Shown here one piece after another: positions 1-11,420 of a stretch of DNA of 64,000 nt. Location of the stretch: the NCBI GenBank assembly GCA_003508835.1, contig PUFA01000006.1, positions 7,192,001 to 7,256,000 of the forward strand, written 5' to 3'. Source of the DNA: Eonycteris spelaea. Lineage: Eukaryota; Chordata; Mammalia; Chiroptera; Pteropodidae. Positions within the stretch are counted from its first letter, which is position 1; every line of letters begins with the position of its first letter. Position numbers and translations under genes: made by a program. The notes below the pieces were generated by a model. The model had not been told where the DNA came from. It saw only the letters and a list, made by a program, of their open reading frames with translations, and made no database searches.

Positions 1-312
1 TGAAGCTTAGGACAACTGTACAGTTTGTTCGAAGCCATTCGCACTAGCTGGGAAGAAGCGGAGCTGGAATCCAAACCCATGCCCGTCCGACCCTGAGCCC
101 ACCCCGGTCACCGCTGCACGCAGCTCCCGCCCAGGGCCGCATCCTCCCAGGCATCCTCACGACGCGCACGCGCACTCCCAGCTACAGTTACGTTCATGCT
201 GACTGCATCCCCGGACTGTTTGCGGCGCCCACCCGTTTCCATTTTGCAGCAGACCATGCGTTTTCTCACACCGACATACAGTCTTCTAGGACACTGTTTT
301 TAACGTCCGCGG

Positions 313-462
313 AGCGATTCTCAAATGCTGGTTCCAGCATCATCTGGGAACTCGTTGGGAACGCAAATTTTCCGACCCTACCCCAGACCTCCTGCACCAG
401 ATAGGCTGTGGGCAGAGTCCAAGGAATCTGTTTTAACGAACTCTGCAGTGGTTCGGATGCAG
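313..462 (+). mobile_element. hAT-Charlie (MER5-like) relic
   Basis: GATTCTCAAATGCTGGTTCC, AGCATCATCTGGGAACTCGT and CCCTACCCCAGACCTCC follow the MER5/Charlie layout but are diverged. Confidence 0.5.
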
Positions 463-1324
463 TGCAGGTTTAAGACGGGATCCTTTAAATTTTCTGTATT
501 TTTCTGAACTTGTTTTCAGGTTTTGGCCATTCAAAACGAGGCAAAATAAACATCCTTGTTTGCCCGCATGTGTGAAGATTAAGAAAGTTTTAAAATAAAA
601 CGGGTGTTGAAACCAAACCTCAACAAACAAAAGCCATAAACTAATACATTTTATAGTAAAAAGGGAAACTAAGGCAAAGGAGGAGAGATTTTGGTCAGAC
701 CTAAAGAAGTACTTTCTTTCCCCGCAGGACTGCCTGGCAGGAGGAATGTCTCTGGAGTCACCTGTAGGGACAGCTCAGTCCTACAGGCAGCCCAGGCAGC
801 TCCTCAGCACCCTGATGAGCTCCAAGACTTTTCTAGCAGTTTCTGGGCTTTGAGCATAATGGCTCAGAAGGTTATTAAAGAGACAGCTGCCGTCTGGGCC
901 CACCAGCAGGGGGAGGGCAGAGGGGCTCTGGAGCTGTAAAGAAGGATCTAGAGGGCAGGCTGGCCATTCATCTCCCAGCTGGCGATTTCATTAAGCAGGG
1001 GGCCTGCTGAGAGGGCTCTGCCCTGCGCCTCCCTGTTGCCCTGCAAAGCCGTGTGGTCGTTAGCCTGAGGCCGACCCAGACTTTAGAAATAAACTCCAGG
1101 CTGTTCCCCTGGGACTTGGAAGACAGCCTCCATCTGATGCCGAGTGGAGATCTGTGGAGAGGGCACTGACAGATGCCTGTTCTGTAGCCCAGGCTATCGC
1201 TAACGCCTGCCAGTTCTCGTTTCCTGTCCAGCTCCCTAGCCTGCCTGTTGGCAGAAGAACTTTCCCCGAACCTGACGGGCCCGAGGAATGCCTTCACGAA
1301 GAATTAGGAAGAGCGATTTTAACT
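463..1324. other. Unannotated stretch
   Basis: No gene or recognised repeat. A CTCF-like CCAGCAGGGGGAG lies at about 904-916 with one mismatch. Confidence 0.5.
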
Positions 1325-1410
1325 TTCTGGTGCACATCAGTTTTCCTGCCTGTTAAATGGGAGTAACTACCCCTGTTTCATGAGACAAGGGACCAGATGT
1401 GGGATGTAAA
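1325..1410 (+). repeat. MIR fragment
   Basis: Middle MIR text CAGTTTTCCTGCCTGTTAAA then GGGAGTAACTACCCC. Confidence 0.5.
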
Positions 1411-1487
1411 TTGTAAGTCTTACATATTAGATGGGTTTTTGATGTCACTGCTTTCATTTGTTTGTTTTTAGTCTGCTGCTGCTGCTG

Positions 1488-1740
1488 CATAGTAAGGAAA
1501 GTACAGGTGTCTGAGGACATATTGCCCTGGATTCAAATCACAACTCTTGCACTTGGTGGCTGCATGACCATGGGGGAGCCACGTCTCCTTTCTGAGCTTC
1601 CACTTCCTCATCAGTGAAATGGAAGCAGTAATATCTACTTCACAAGGTGAATGGGAGAGCCGTGTGGGCCAGCAGGGGGGAGCACCCAGCACAGTGCCTG
1701 GCACATAGTAGGCTGCTCAGCAAGTGTTTGTTGAGCTTGA
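1488..1740 (+). repeat. MIR SINE, nearly full length
   Basis: Runs from the tRNA-related arm (CCTGGATTCAAATCACAACTC) to the LINE-derived tail GTGCCTGGCACATAGTAGG. Confidence 0.75.
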
Positions 1741-1829
1741 GTTTCCATCCTTCCTGCTTGGAAGAGCTCATCTGCCTCTCTGCTTGGGAGACCGTGTGAT
1801 CAGCAATCTCCAGTTTGATGTACCTGCAA

Positions 1830-2010
1830 GTTTGGGTCCTGATTTTCCAGTTCGTGTGTAGCCTCAGACACATTACTTCACCTCTCCGTGCCTCAGTTTC
1901 CTCATCTGTACAATGGGGAAAAAATCGCACCTACTTTGTAGGGCTCTTGAGAGAATACAATAAAGTCATGTTCTTAAAACATGAGTGATTGTCAAGTATC
2001 ATTATTATGA
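1830..2010 (+). repeat. MIR SINE
   Basis: Carries GCCTCAGTTTCCTCATCTGT followed by ACAATGGGGAAAAAA, the most conserved MIR core. Confidence 0.7.
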
Positions 2011-2104
2011 TTTTTCCAGATGTGGCAAAGTCTGAGCCCCGAACTGCTGAACCTCTGGAAATGTAGAAATGCAGAAAAAGAGTTGACTGCTTTTCAGTTT
2101 GATT

Positions 2105-2240
2105 GGACATTCAGTTGGCAGATAGTTATTGAGCACCAGCTGTGTGGCAGGTCACTTCCTAGCCCATCAGTCCCTGGAGCTTGGGATTTGTGAAGGATTT
2201 TACACATGACAGAGAGGTTTCTGGGCAGGAGATGCAGGAG
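2105..2240 (-). repeat. L2 3' end, antisense
   Basis: TTATTGAGCACCAGCTGTGT is the reverse of the L2 terminal text, then degenerates. Confidence 0.45.
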
Positions 2241-3324
2241 GGCAGAGGGGCCACGGTGAAGGTCAGAGGATGTGGACAGCCTTTGCCGCCTTCCAGTGAG
2301 GAAGCCAATTTCTCGGCCATGTGGCCACATCTCAGAACAGTGGCTGTCTCTGACAGCCCCTCTCCCCTCTCCACCACCTCTAGAAAAGCAAGACCTAGAG
2401 AAATTTCAGGTTAAAAATGAGCCCTCAAATTCCCCTGTAGGTTATTCAAAGAAGAAAAAGAATAAAAATCAATACGAACCAGGTCTCGGTTTCTGAGGAG
2501 CAGTTTCTCTTGTTTATTACACCTGAAGGGATCAATAAGAGATGCTTCTTCTGGTCCATTTTTAAAGCTCGATACCATGGATGCAATTTGGTTGACAATT
2601 ATGAACAATCAGTTACCTTGTACAGTATCGCTCCCACAGCCAGCCTCCCATTTGGGTAATCATGAGCTATTACAGAGGGGGGTGGTGATGGCGAGGGGCT
2701 GGCTCCTTCATGCACTCACCAGAGATCACTCAGAAGTAAACAGAATTCGCCGATCAATTGAATCACTGGGATGAAGAAGTTGCGAACGCTTCGACGCAGA
2801 AGCCTGGCTTTTTGAGTTTTCTGACCCATTAGCCCCAGTATAGGTTCCTATTGATTAAATCATCTATCTCCCCGGCATTGTCAGTCTCAGGGGCCAAGTG
2901 TCTAGGTTAAGACTTGCAAGAGTTCAGAAAACCAACTGCCCCTTGCTGCAGCAGAGTGCAGAGGGACAACGGTCTCCACAACGCAGATATCTGAGTAGGG
3001 CAGGTGAAAATCTGTGGCGTGCCTCTGGGTGTTGGTGCCCCAGAGACAGGCCTGTGAGAGCTTGCCGATTCCCTAGTGGGGAACATTTCTCCAAGATTCT
3101 TGGCATGTGGCCACATCGCGCTTACAGGGACCCACAGGAGCAGCCCTGCACAGAGCCGCTGAGTGCCAGGGACCTCAACCCCTTTTGGACCATGGACTAC
3201 TCTGAAAACCTGATGCAGGCTCTTCATCCTTTCTCTAGGAAATTGCTCAGGTGCCCCAAGTTTGCATATCATTTTAGGGAGGCCCATGAAACCTGGAATA
3301 AGAATGTCAAGCTAAAGTGTTGGG
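2241..3324. other. Unannotated stretch with possible CNE
   Basis: No gene seen. Sequence near 2450-2620 is AT-rich and repeat-free. Short frames on both strands at 2898-3341 show no domain. Confidence 0.5.
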
Positions 3325-3545
3325 AATCAGATATACCTTAAATTCCTTACCGTTTGCAAGCTGTGTTCCTGGGCCAGTCACCTTAGCTCTCCAACTTGAA
3401 ATTCCCTCCAGATCATGAGAATGGTAACAGTATCGACCTAATAGAATTGCAAGATGATCCACGTGAAGCAGTAATCCATATGCCTAGCATGTAGCAAGTG
3501 CTTAATAAACATTAACCAGCGTCATAATCAACATGAATAATAACT
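3325..3545 (+). repeat. MIR SINE
   Basis: Ends with GCCTAGCATGTAGCAAGTGC and TTAATAAACATTAACC. Confidence 0.65.
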
Positions 3546-3569
3546 ATTAGTAGAAAAACAGCTATATAT

Positions 3570-3725
3570 TGTGTAATCTCTCTATGCTGCATCTGTGAAA
3601 TGAGGATATAATAGGACCTACCTCACAGACACATTTAAGGAAGTTTTACTTAAAAAGATGTGTATGAAACATTCAGCCCAGATCTGGCACGTTGTAGGTG
3701 TTCAATAAATAACTGTTTATTGTGC
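3570..3725 (+). repeat. MIR SINE, 3' half
   Basis: Begins in CATCTGTGAAATGAGGATAT and ends GGTGTTCAATAAATAACTG. It sits directly behind another MIR. Confidence 0.6.
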
Positions 3726-3904
3726 TTGCGGTTGTTCATATTTTTTTCCCTTTCACCTCCCATCTGTCCAGGACTGGGTTGGTGCTGAGGGAGATTCAAA
3801 AAGGGCTTGGTAGCAGGCCAGTGACAAAGACTGTGGTGTCTGTGATGGACTCTGGCAGGGCGTTGGGGGGTGAAGAGACAACACAACAACCACACGATGC
3901 AAGC

Positions 3905-4045
3905 TGCCTGACCCCAACTCTGTAACGGATTATGCTGTGTGAGCTTAACTAGGTCTCTTTCCCTCTCTGGGCAGCACCTCCCCAAGTGCATGGTGGGAGA
4001 TTGAACTTGATGATCTCCAATTGTCTAGAGTCTAGCTGGCTCAGC
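3905..4045 (+). repeat. MIR3-like fragment
   Basis: GATTGAACTTGATGATCTCC resembles the MIR3 tail. Confidence 0.4.
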
Positions 4046-4324
4046 CCATCTAGTTAATTGCTAGAGAGATTTCCTGTAGCTGATGCTGGGTCTGGACAGG
4101 CACGGCTTGATGCGAGGGTGGACCAAGAAGAAGGGACAGATTGGGCAAAGGCAAAGAATCCTCGTCCTTTGCATTTACCTTTCCCTTGGAAAAGTAGGGC
4201 TCACTACTACAGGCGTTTCCCCCAACCTCCTCCTGGCCTTTGTGGATCATCCTCTTCCATCACATCTAGGAGCCTCCATGAGGCTGGGGCCCATGTAAAC
4301 CTTAGTTCACCCTTCTATTTAAAG

Positions 4325-4395
4325 CTCCTGCCCACATGCTGTCACATAGTAGGTGCTCACTATCGATTTATTGAATATATTAATGGGTGAATGGA
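4325..4395 (+). repeat. L2 extreme 3' end
   Basis: CACATAGTAGGTGCTCACTA then TTTATTGAATATATTAATGG. Confidence 0.4.
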
Positions 4396-5989
4396 TAGTT
4401 AGATGGATGGGTGGAGAGGTTAAGAGGGAAAGTAAAGACGCTATAGAGAGCCATCCCTTTACAGGTGTGAGTTCAAAGAAAGTTGTCAATGTTTTGTGCA
4501 TGTCTGGTAGGCATCCCATCTCTGAATTAACACTCAGGTCTTCTCCCAGCTCAGTACTTTGCCAGTAAATACAGGATGGATCACAGGGTCCAGATATGCC
4601 CCACTTCCCACTGCCCTGCCCTTCTTCCCACTCAATGGCAACCCTGAGCTTTTGTCTGCCTCTCCCCAAACCATCTTGCTTTTAGGAAATGATCTAATTC
4701 TTTCAGGAGCACCTGAGACTTAACTAGATTCATTTTTGGTGTTATTTACATTTTAATGACCAGGAAAAAAACCTTGGGAGTCCAAGGAGTGATGCAACAA
4801 GCCCTTTTGCAGAGGCTCTTCCTGGTGTTTAGAGAGAAGGTCTGTGGTAAGGAGGACTTGGCCCCTGCTGGTTGAGGTCCAGCTGGCAGGTTTGTGGACC
4901 AGGCAGCGTCTCTCCCCACCTCCTATCTCCAACATCCTCTGCTCCAAAAACATTCTTTATTTCCAGAGTAGGGCTGGGCTCTCAATGGTGAGCATCATAG
5001 AATTTTTCAGAACTCAGCTACAGGCTCTCCTTACCCCGCCTCCTCAGTCTAGGGTCTCACTACCTGCCCATGCCGCCCAGCTTGGCTGGAAGCCCCGATT
5101 CAGCACGCCCCCCCAACCCCCTCCTACCCCCCACCCAGAGTTGCAGCTTCTGCAAAGGGGCTGTAGCTTCCACAGAGGTGGGACTGGAATAACCAGGCTG
5201 TGAGGAAGCCAGAAATGGGGTTGCAGGCAACCCCCAGCCCCTTTCCATAATTAGGCAGGAGCTGGTGGGGAGGAGGAGGGGAGTGAGAGCAGGCATGCAA
5301 CACCAGAAACACAGCCATGAAGTGCCTGCGGCTTCCTGGTTTAAACAGTCTCCCAGAAGGCCTAGATGGCTATTAGTGACCCCAAACGGAGCTCCGGGGT
5401 GGAAGGGGTGGGTGGAGGTGGGTGAAAGGAAAGGGGCCTTTTCTAAGCCTCTCTGGCGTAGGGAATTGCTCTCCCAATGAAAAGCAGGCCCACTTTAGCC
5501 TAAGTAGCTGCTCTGTGCAGTGCATTCATCTGGTATTCATGAGCCTGGCATTAGAGTTAATGGCAAGGCACGGCGGGTTCTGGCTGCGATCCTCAGCACG
5601 GCCTTGCCGTTCCCTCCCCGGCCACTCTGTGATTTCCCATTAGTGAAATGAACACGCAGAACTCAGACGGCAGTACCTCGGACTGCCAGGGGCAGGGGCA
5701 CAGACATGCAAACATGTCTGCATTTGCAGGCATATCGGGCTACGTTCCAACTCAAGGACTGGATGAAGGTGGCAGGAAAGTCACCTCCAAACCCGGCTAA
5801 TGATCCTCAGGGATCTGCTTGGGACCTGCTACATCACAGAATGCTAGAGGGTTGCAGAGGACGCACACTGATGTGCAGTGTCAGGGGACCCGGTTCAACT
5901 CCCAGCTGAGCTGTGCGGTGTCGCTACCCTGCTGGCCCGTGCTGGGCGCAGTGTGTGCCGCATCTCCTCAAATGCTCGCAAGGAATGCC
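4396..5989. other. Unannotated stretch
   Basis: A C-rich run is near 5108-5135, and a weak MIR-like CCCATTAGTGAAATG is near 5636. Nothing else supported. Confidence 0.5.
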
Positions 5990-6105
5990 CCCGTAGATGT
6001 CATCCCATTCTACAGGTTGGGAAAGTATGATCGAGTAACTTACCTGACACCTTCCAAGCTAAGAGACAAGGCTGGAATTCAAACCCGATCTGTCAGAAGC
6101 TAGCG
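5990..6105 (-). repeat. MIR, antisense
   Basis: CATTCTACAGGTTGGGAAAG to AAGGCTGGAATTCAAACCCG. Confidence 0.55.
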
Positions 6106-6124
6106 AAAACGCAAGCCGGTACGG

Positions 6125-6250
6125 ACACTGTTACTTGTGAACCTCCTGACCTTCTCCAAGCCTCATGTTCCTCATCTACATAAAGGAAGCTCATTCCTCT
6201 CCTGCTTCCTACACAGGGTTGTTATGAGACTAGCAGGTTACACGCACGCA
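6125..6250 (+). repeat. MIR, 3' half
   Basis: CCTCATGTTCCTCATCTACA and AGGGTTGTTATGAGACTAGC. It follows the antisense MIR head to head. Confidence 0.5.
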
Positions 6251-7304
6251 TGCCCACATACGTACAGTCATTGAGATTTTTAAGCCTCTCGGCCCATGTT
6301 AAGATCTACACCAGTGATTCAGACCGTCTGCGATAGCCAAGAACATTCTGGCTAGTCTTACAATGTGAACCCCACACCGGTAACTCGAGAAATGGTCTTT
6401 TCCTTGTGAAGAAGGGTGGAACCGATATGTTGTGGAAGAAGCAATGCCCGAAAGGATTCAAGGTAACGAATGTCCAAGAACTTTGACCTTGGCCTCCCTG
6501 ACTCATGGCCCTGACGGCAGAGGAAGGAGCCAGTGAGGGGAGCCTGAGGCATCTGGTCCTTCAGCTCCGGGCTCTTGCCCACAAAGAGAACATTGGAATC
6601 CCTACTCTCCTTCCTGCATCTCACCTCCTTTCTCTGTCCACTGTCTCCCAGGTCAGTTTTCTCAGGGCCTAGACCAAAAGACATTTACTTTGCTTGTACC
6701 TGAGTCAAAGACAACTGAGAAAGCATGACTCGCCTTTCTGAGAAGAGGCACTGGGCAGCCAGGAGGCTGATTTTCGTGTCTCAGAAGACTAGACACATGA
6801 CGGCTGACAGCTGAAGCCACCAGGTCTAGAATGACCTGGTAAGACTGAGGCAGTAGGATCCCCACTCTACATAGCGACCCTCCAATCCCATCGTCCTACA
6901 CAGGAGCAAAGCTGCAGCCACCTTCATGAGGCGCTGGAGAGGCAATTGCCAACCTGTCACCTCCACACTGAAACGTCCCCGCTATGGGCACATGGAGACA
7001 CATGCACACCACGTGGCGCTGGGAGACAGAGTGATGCGATGAAGTCGATCTGCTGGGGCCTCTGTCCCAGACCTGGGGAAGGCGGCCGCAGACCTGAATG
7101 CAGGAACCTGGAGAAAGATGAACTTGCTGGAGCCACCGTTTGCTTGAAGCTCCCTTTTGTCTGCTCAAGCCCCAGGAGCAGAGGAGCCAAGAGCCCCCTT
7201 CTCTCCCTTTACCTGCAAGTCTCTTCTCACCACTCTTTGTGAGACGTTTTGCCCCAAGCCCTCATCTGGCCACATCTGGTTTTATGCGCCAGAGAACATT
7301 TATA

Positions 7305-7400
7305 AAGACGTATGTGTACGCATATATGTATCTGTGTATGTATATGTGTGTGCATATGTGAGCATGTTATGTGTGTGTACAACATGTGTGCATGCATGCG
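7305..7400. repeat. TG/TA-rich microsatellite
   Basis: Degenerate alternating purine-pyrimidine tract (GTATGTATATGTGTGTGCAT). Confidence 0.8.
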
Positions 7401-7859
7401 AGTGTTTAATACAATCACAAGCTCCTGCGTTTGCACGTGTGTCTGCATCCTCAGCTCGCCCTCTTCCTGACTCCTTGTCCTTCCTATCGTGTCTGGGGCC
7501 CCTCAGACCACCTCCTCAGTTTTCTTCTTCTGAGTCTACATTCTCAGTGGGATCCCATTTTTGTCTATGGCTTCCTTTCTTTCCCCATGAAGATAAAACT
7601 CCCAAAGCTGTATCTCCTGCCTCTGACTTCTCCCAAGCTCCAAAGCCTTGGTTCTAATGGATGATCTGTGCATATCTGAAACCCAATGGTCCCAAATTGT
7701 CCCTTACCACCTTCTTCCAAAAACCAGTTTTACCTCCAGCCCTAAGTATGCTTGAGACTGACTTTGCTGCCCTCCCAGCCTCCTCCTCACAGGTTAGAGG
7801 CTTGTGGCTCCTTCCTGTGAAACATGACCTGCTCTATTTTTACCACTGTCATCTTGGCC

Positions 7860-8050
7860 AAGCCCTATCACCACACATCTGTTTCACTCACCAGCCCCTT
7901 ACTGGTCTCCCAGTATACAGGCTCTCTGGCCCCAGTACCCCCAATTCAGGAAGAGCAGAGTTCTTTTTAAAAGTATGAGGTGGATTATATTACTTCTCAC
8001 TTCAAATGTTTTGCTGGTCGCATATGGCCTTGAGAGCCTGCTGAACCCAA
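7860..8050 (+). repeat. L2 internal 3' fragment (diverged)
   Basis: Text around TTACTGGTCTCCCAGTATAC and GGATTATATTACTTCTCACT follows the L2 order of CTGGTCTCCC then ATGTCACTCCCC, but is diverged. Confidence 0.35.
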
Positions 8051-8305
8051 ATCTCTCCCAGATGTTTGCTACCTATGGGACCCTGGCCCTGTTGCCAGAT
8101 TCTGTGAGCCACAGCCATGGATTTCACAGAGTTATGATGAAAACCGAGCAAGATAACATGTGAAAGTACCACTAAGTGTCTTTTGCATAACATATATGTT
8201 GTATAAATGTTTATATATATTAATAAATTATTCAAGCAAAAAAATTTAAATAAATACATATTTATCTATATTCTTAATCTCACTTCTTTGGTTTTGTGAG
8301 AAAAG

Positions 8306-8350
8306 TCATGTGTGTGTATTTGTGTGTTTGTGTGTGTGTGTGCATGTGTG
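8306..8350. repeat. (TG)n microsatellite
   Basis: Interrupted TG repeat with a longest pure run near 8330-8341. Confidence 0.85.
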
Positions 8351-8425
8351 TATTTGCAAATAAATAGGCAAATGAATGTTGCATACAGCTACATACACAG
8401 AAAATCTTTTATTTACCTATCTTGT

Positions 8426-8510
8426 TATTCATTCATTCATTCATTCATTCAGCAAGCATATGTCGACTCTACTATGTACCATGTGTTAGTTCAAGTATAA
8501 AAAGACCCAG
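8426..8510. repeat. (ATTC)n with L2 antisense end
   Basis: Six ATTC units then AGCAAGCATATGTCGACTCT, an L2 terminus reversed. Confidence 0.65.
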
Positions 8511-10344
8511 GTTCCAACCTTTTAAAACTTGGTGTCATATATGAACTTCCTCTCAAGTCATAAGCCCTGAGGGAAGATTCATCTGTCAAACCCTAATTTC
8601 CTTGTCCAGTCAGAGTTCGTCGGAGTGCAATAAGGTTTTCAAGGAGGCCGGACTAGCCCTGTGCCTCCATCCCTGAGAGAACCCATGCATGGAGTTATTT
8701 GTCCTGGAAATCACCAGGCTCTACAGCGTCCCTTTTGCAGTCCAACAGGCCTGGCCTCTGCCCTGCTGTGCTCTGCTGAGAGCTTTGCTCTGTTCAGTCA
8801 GTGCAGGTGGTGACCTGAGGGGCAGGGGCCAGAGTGGGGTGAGGCGCACAGACCCTGTGAAGGCCGTGCTTGCGTTCGTGGGGGGCAAGAGGTAGAGGTC
8901 TATGAGACTCCGTCAAACTGAAGCCTCTCCACTTTCCTTTCAGGAAGGAGCTCCATTAACGTGAACGTTTTGGGGAAAAGACAAAAACACTAATCACCAT
9001 CCGAAATGTACATGCTATTTCCCATCTGGTGTGCGGAATTGGATCGCCTTGGAGTCTCGGGAAAATGCAGCAGATGGGCTGGGTTTGGAGCTCGTCTCCC
9101 CACAGGCAGAGTGGGGAGAGAGGAAGAGACTTGGCGCGGGGAGCCGGCCTGCGTGAGGAATGGTGGGCCCTGCCGGGCTCCACTGACAGGGTCCTGGAGG
9201 AGTCCTCCCCACTGTCAGATGCTTGATGCAGCCAGAGCAGCTGTGTTGGCTGCCCCTGTGGCTTCGGGTCCATTCTGGGAAGCAGCGGCTCATGCTCTCG
9301 GTGTGCAGAAACCCTACTGCAACTCAGGCTGCGGTGGTGCCAGGGGAAGATGTGAGAAGATCAGGCACTTACCGATACTACTTCCTAGCTGCGCAGAACA
9401 GGCCAGTCACTCACCAAGGATCATAGTTGGCGACTTCCAGAGTCACCAAGAGGCTCACTGAGGTCAATGGGAAACACTTAGCACCGTATCCGCACATGTT
9501 TCCTTGGTTTGGATGTCCTCCAAGCAAGGCATTTCAAGATGTTCCAGAGAGAATGGAGGCATAACGATAGACCTCTGCTAGCGGACGAGGTCTCCTTCTT
9601 GGTCTTACGGCCTGCCAGGCAGAGGAAAGAGGTGTTTAGGATCCCCATGCTGCACCACTGCGAAGGGGCATGTGTGTCACAGACAACAGCTCATCCCGTG
9701 ACCTTTGAGGGAAGCCAGAAAGGAGAGGGGTGTGTGCAGCGAGCAGGAAGCTGGAACAGCTCTCAGCAGGTGGAGAGAGAGAAACTGAGAGGGAAAGAAT
9801 CAATGGGAAAACAGGGTCCCTGGAGAGAAGGACCCTGGAGAGACAGCAAGGAGTGGACAATGCTCTTTGAATTTTCCACTAATAGGATCCCTTCTAGAGA
9901 AGATAGCCCCCTCCTCCTCCTCCATCTGACCCCACAGATGACTGCTGTCCTACCAGATGGCAGGATGCCACCAACACCTTTCTTGTCTGCTGTGACTTTC
10001 AGTCCCCCTCTCTGGGGCACCCCTCCCCTCAACATCTAATTAAAGGGAGGAAAGTAATTAAGGAAGGGCATGTAACATTCCCTGGAACACTGAACTAAAT
10101 AGCACCCCATCCCTCCCCCACTTTCGATCCATAAATATGACACGCAGAACAACTCACCACAACACCAAATTGTTTATTACTTGCTAAGCTGGAAAGCACT
10201 TGAATTAACCTCCTGCATAAGTGGAGTTAGGAAAGATCCAGGCATCTGTAAGTGAAAGAAGATGTGAGCCAAACAGAGTCTTTGTCAGGGAACCCAGAGG
10301 ATGTGGCCTCACTCATTCACTCACTTACTTATGCATGCACTCAC
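8511..10344. other. Unannotated stretch with possible CNE
   Basis: No gene seen. 10035-10215 holds CTAATTAAAGGGAGG and GTAATTAAGGAAGG in repeat-free DNA. Confidence 0.5.
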
Positions 10345-10450
10345 TCACACACTCATTCATACAAGCATTTGCTGAGGACCCACTATGTAAAAGAGTGTTT
10401 GGTAGCGCTCAGAATTATAGAGGAGCATAAACCAGCATTGCCTCTTTACG
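10345..10450 (-). repeat. L2 3' end, antisense
   Basis: CATTCATACAAGCATTTGCT GAGGACCCACTATG after a CACT/CATT-rich tract is the L2 terminus in reverse. Confidence 0.45.
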
Positions 10451-10797
10451 TAGAAACATGTTGTCTTTTGCAGTTTTAAATGGTGGAAGCTGTAACCCAA
10501 TGAAGAGAGGGTGTGCAACGCTAGGAGAGGACCCTTCCAAGCTGAGTACTAAAATGAGATGACAGGACTATCCCCCATTCCTGGCTGGACGGCTGTTGTT
10601 CAATAAGCCTATTATATACACAGGCCTGCCCTGACCTAGAGAAACTCACAGTCAAGGTGGGGGGATGGACTGGGCCACAGCATGAATTGCCGCCTTAAGA
10701 GAGCCACTCCTTACCTGAGATGCGTGCCAAGTGCAGGGAAAGCACAGAGACAGCAACAGGAAGACGATGCAGGACCCAGGAGGTATGTATGTTATGG

Positions 10798-10990
10798 CCT
10801 CTGGGCAGGGCTTCCTGGATCCCACCACTTCTTAGCTGTGTCTCAGTTATCTCATCAGCAGAGAGGAAAGAATAATAGTACCTACCTTATACGATAGCTG
10901 TGTAGATTAATAGTTAACATATGTAAAGTGCCTAGAACGGTGCCTGGCATGTAGCAAGCACTGGCGAATGTGCTTGATGACTATTTACTT
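10798..10990 (+). repeat. MIR SINE
   Basis: AATAATAGTACCTACCTTAT, then GTGCCTGGCATGTAGCAAGC. Confidence 0.75.
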
Positions 10991-11124
10991 CTTATTCCTT
11001 CCCACCCTTCCTTCACATGCTTGTCCAGGAGCAACTGGAAGGTTTTGAGCAGAAAAGCAGCACCCTCTCTATGCAGGTTGCATTTGGAAAAGGTCCCTCT
11101 AACGCTGGCTTGGAGCCAGTACGT

Positions 11125-11420
11125 TGCCAAACTCCACTGTCCCAGAATCCTCTGGGGAAACTTGTTCAAATACCTATTCTCAGGCCTGCACCAGAATTCC
11201 TGAGTCAAAGTCTCCCAGACAAATGGTCATGAGAGATATTTTTGGGATGATGGAAATGTTCTAAAACTAGATTGTGGGGATAGTTGCACAACTATAAATT
11301 TACTAAAAATGATTGAATTGTACATTTAAAATGGATAAAGTTTATGGTATGTAAATGATATATCGAAAAAAGCATTAAAAAAAAAAAAAAAAGCATGCCC
11401 CTGGTGATTCTGCAAGACAG
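11125..11420 (+). mobile_element. hAT-Charlie (MER5-like) relic interrupted by L1
   Basis: CAGAATCCTCTGGGGAAACT and ACCAGAATTCCTGAGTCAAA (left) and CATGCCCCTGGTGATTCTGC (right) are MER5-type text. The two halves are separated by the L1 at 11236-11392. Confidence 0.55.
11236..11392 (+). mobile_element. L1 3' end with poly(A)
   Basis: GATGGAAATGTTCTAAAACT, TTGCACAACTATAAAT and GAATTGTACATTTAAAATGG are L1M 3'-end text, ending in 16 A at 11377-11392. It is severely 5' truncated and splits a hAT relic. Confidence 0.75.

Noticed and set aside
797..813. RE1-like TCAGCACCCTGATGAG
   Set aside because: It fails the RG and M positions of the consensus, unlike the site at 33806.
1488..1740. tRNA-like arm of MIR as a tRNA gene
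   Set aside because: The A and B box remnants belong to the SINE head; no cloverleaf can be formed.
7157..7657. 166-codon plus-strand open frame
   Set aside because: It runs through a TG/TA microsatellite and has no recognisable domain.
8426..8452. Short spaced ATTC units as a CRISPR-like array
   Set aside because: It is a simple tetranucleotide microsatellite in a mammalian genome with no spacers.
9006..9461. 151-codon frame, and 176-codon frame at 9509-10039
   Set aside because: No domain, no codon bias, and overlapping frames on the other strand. Consistent with chance in moderately GC-rich DNA.
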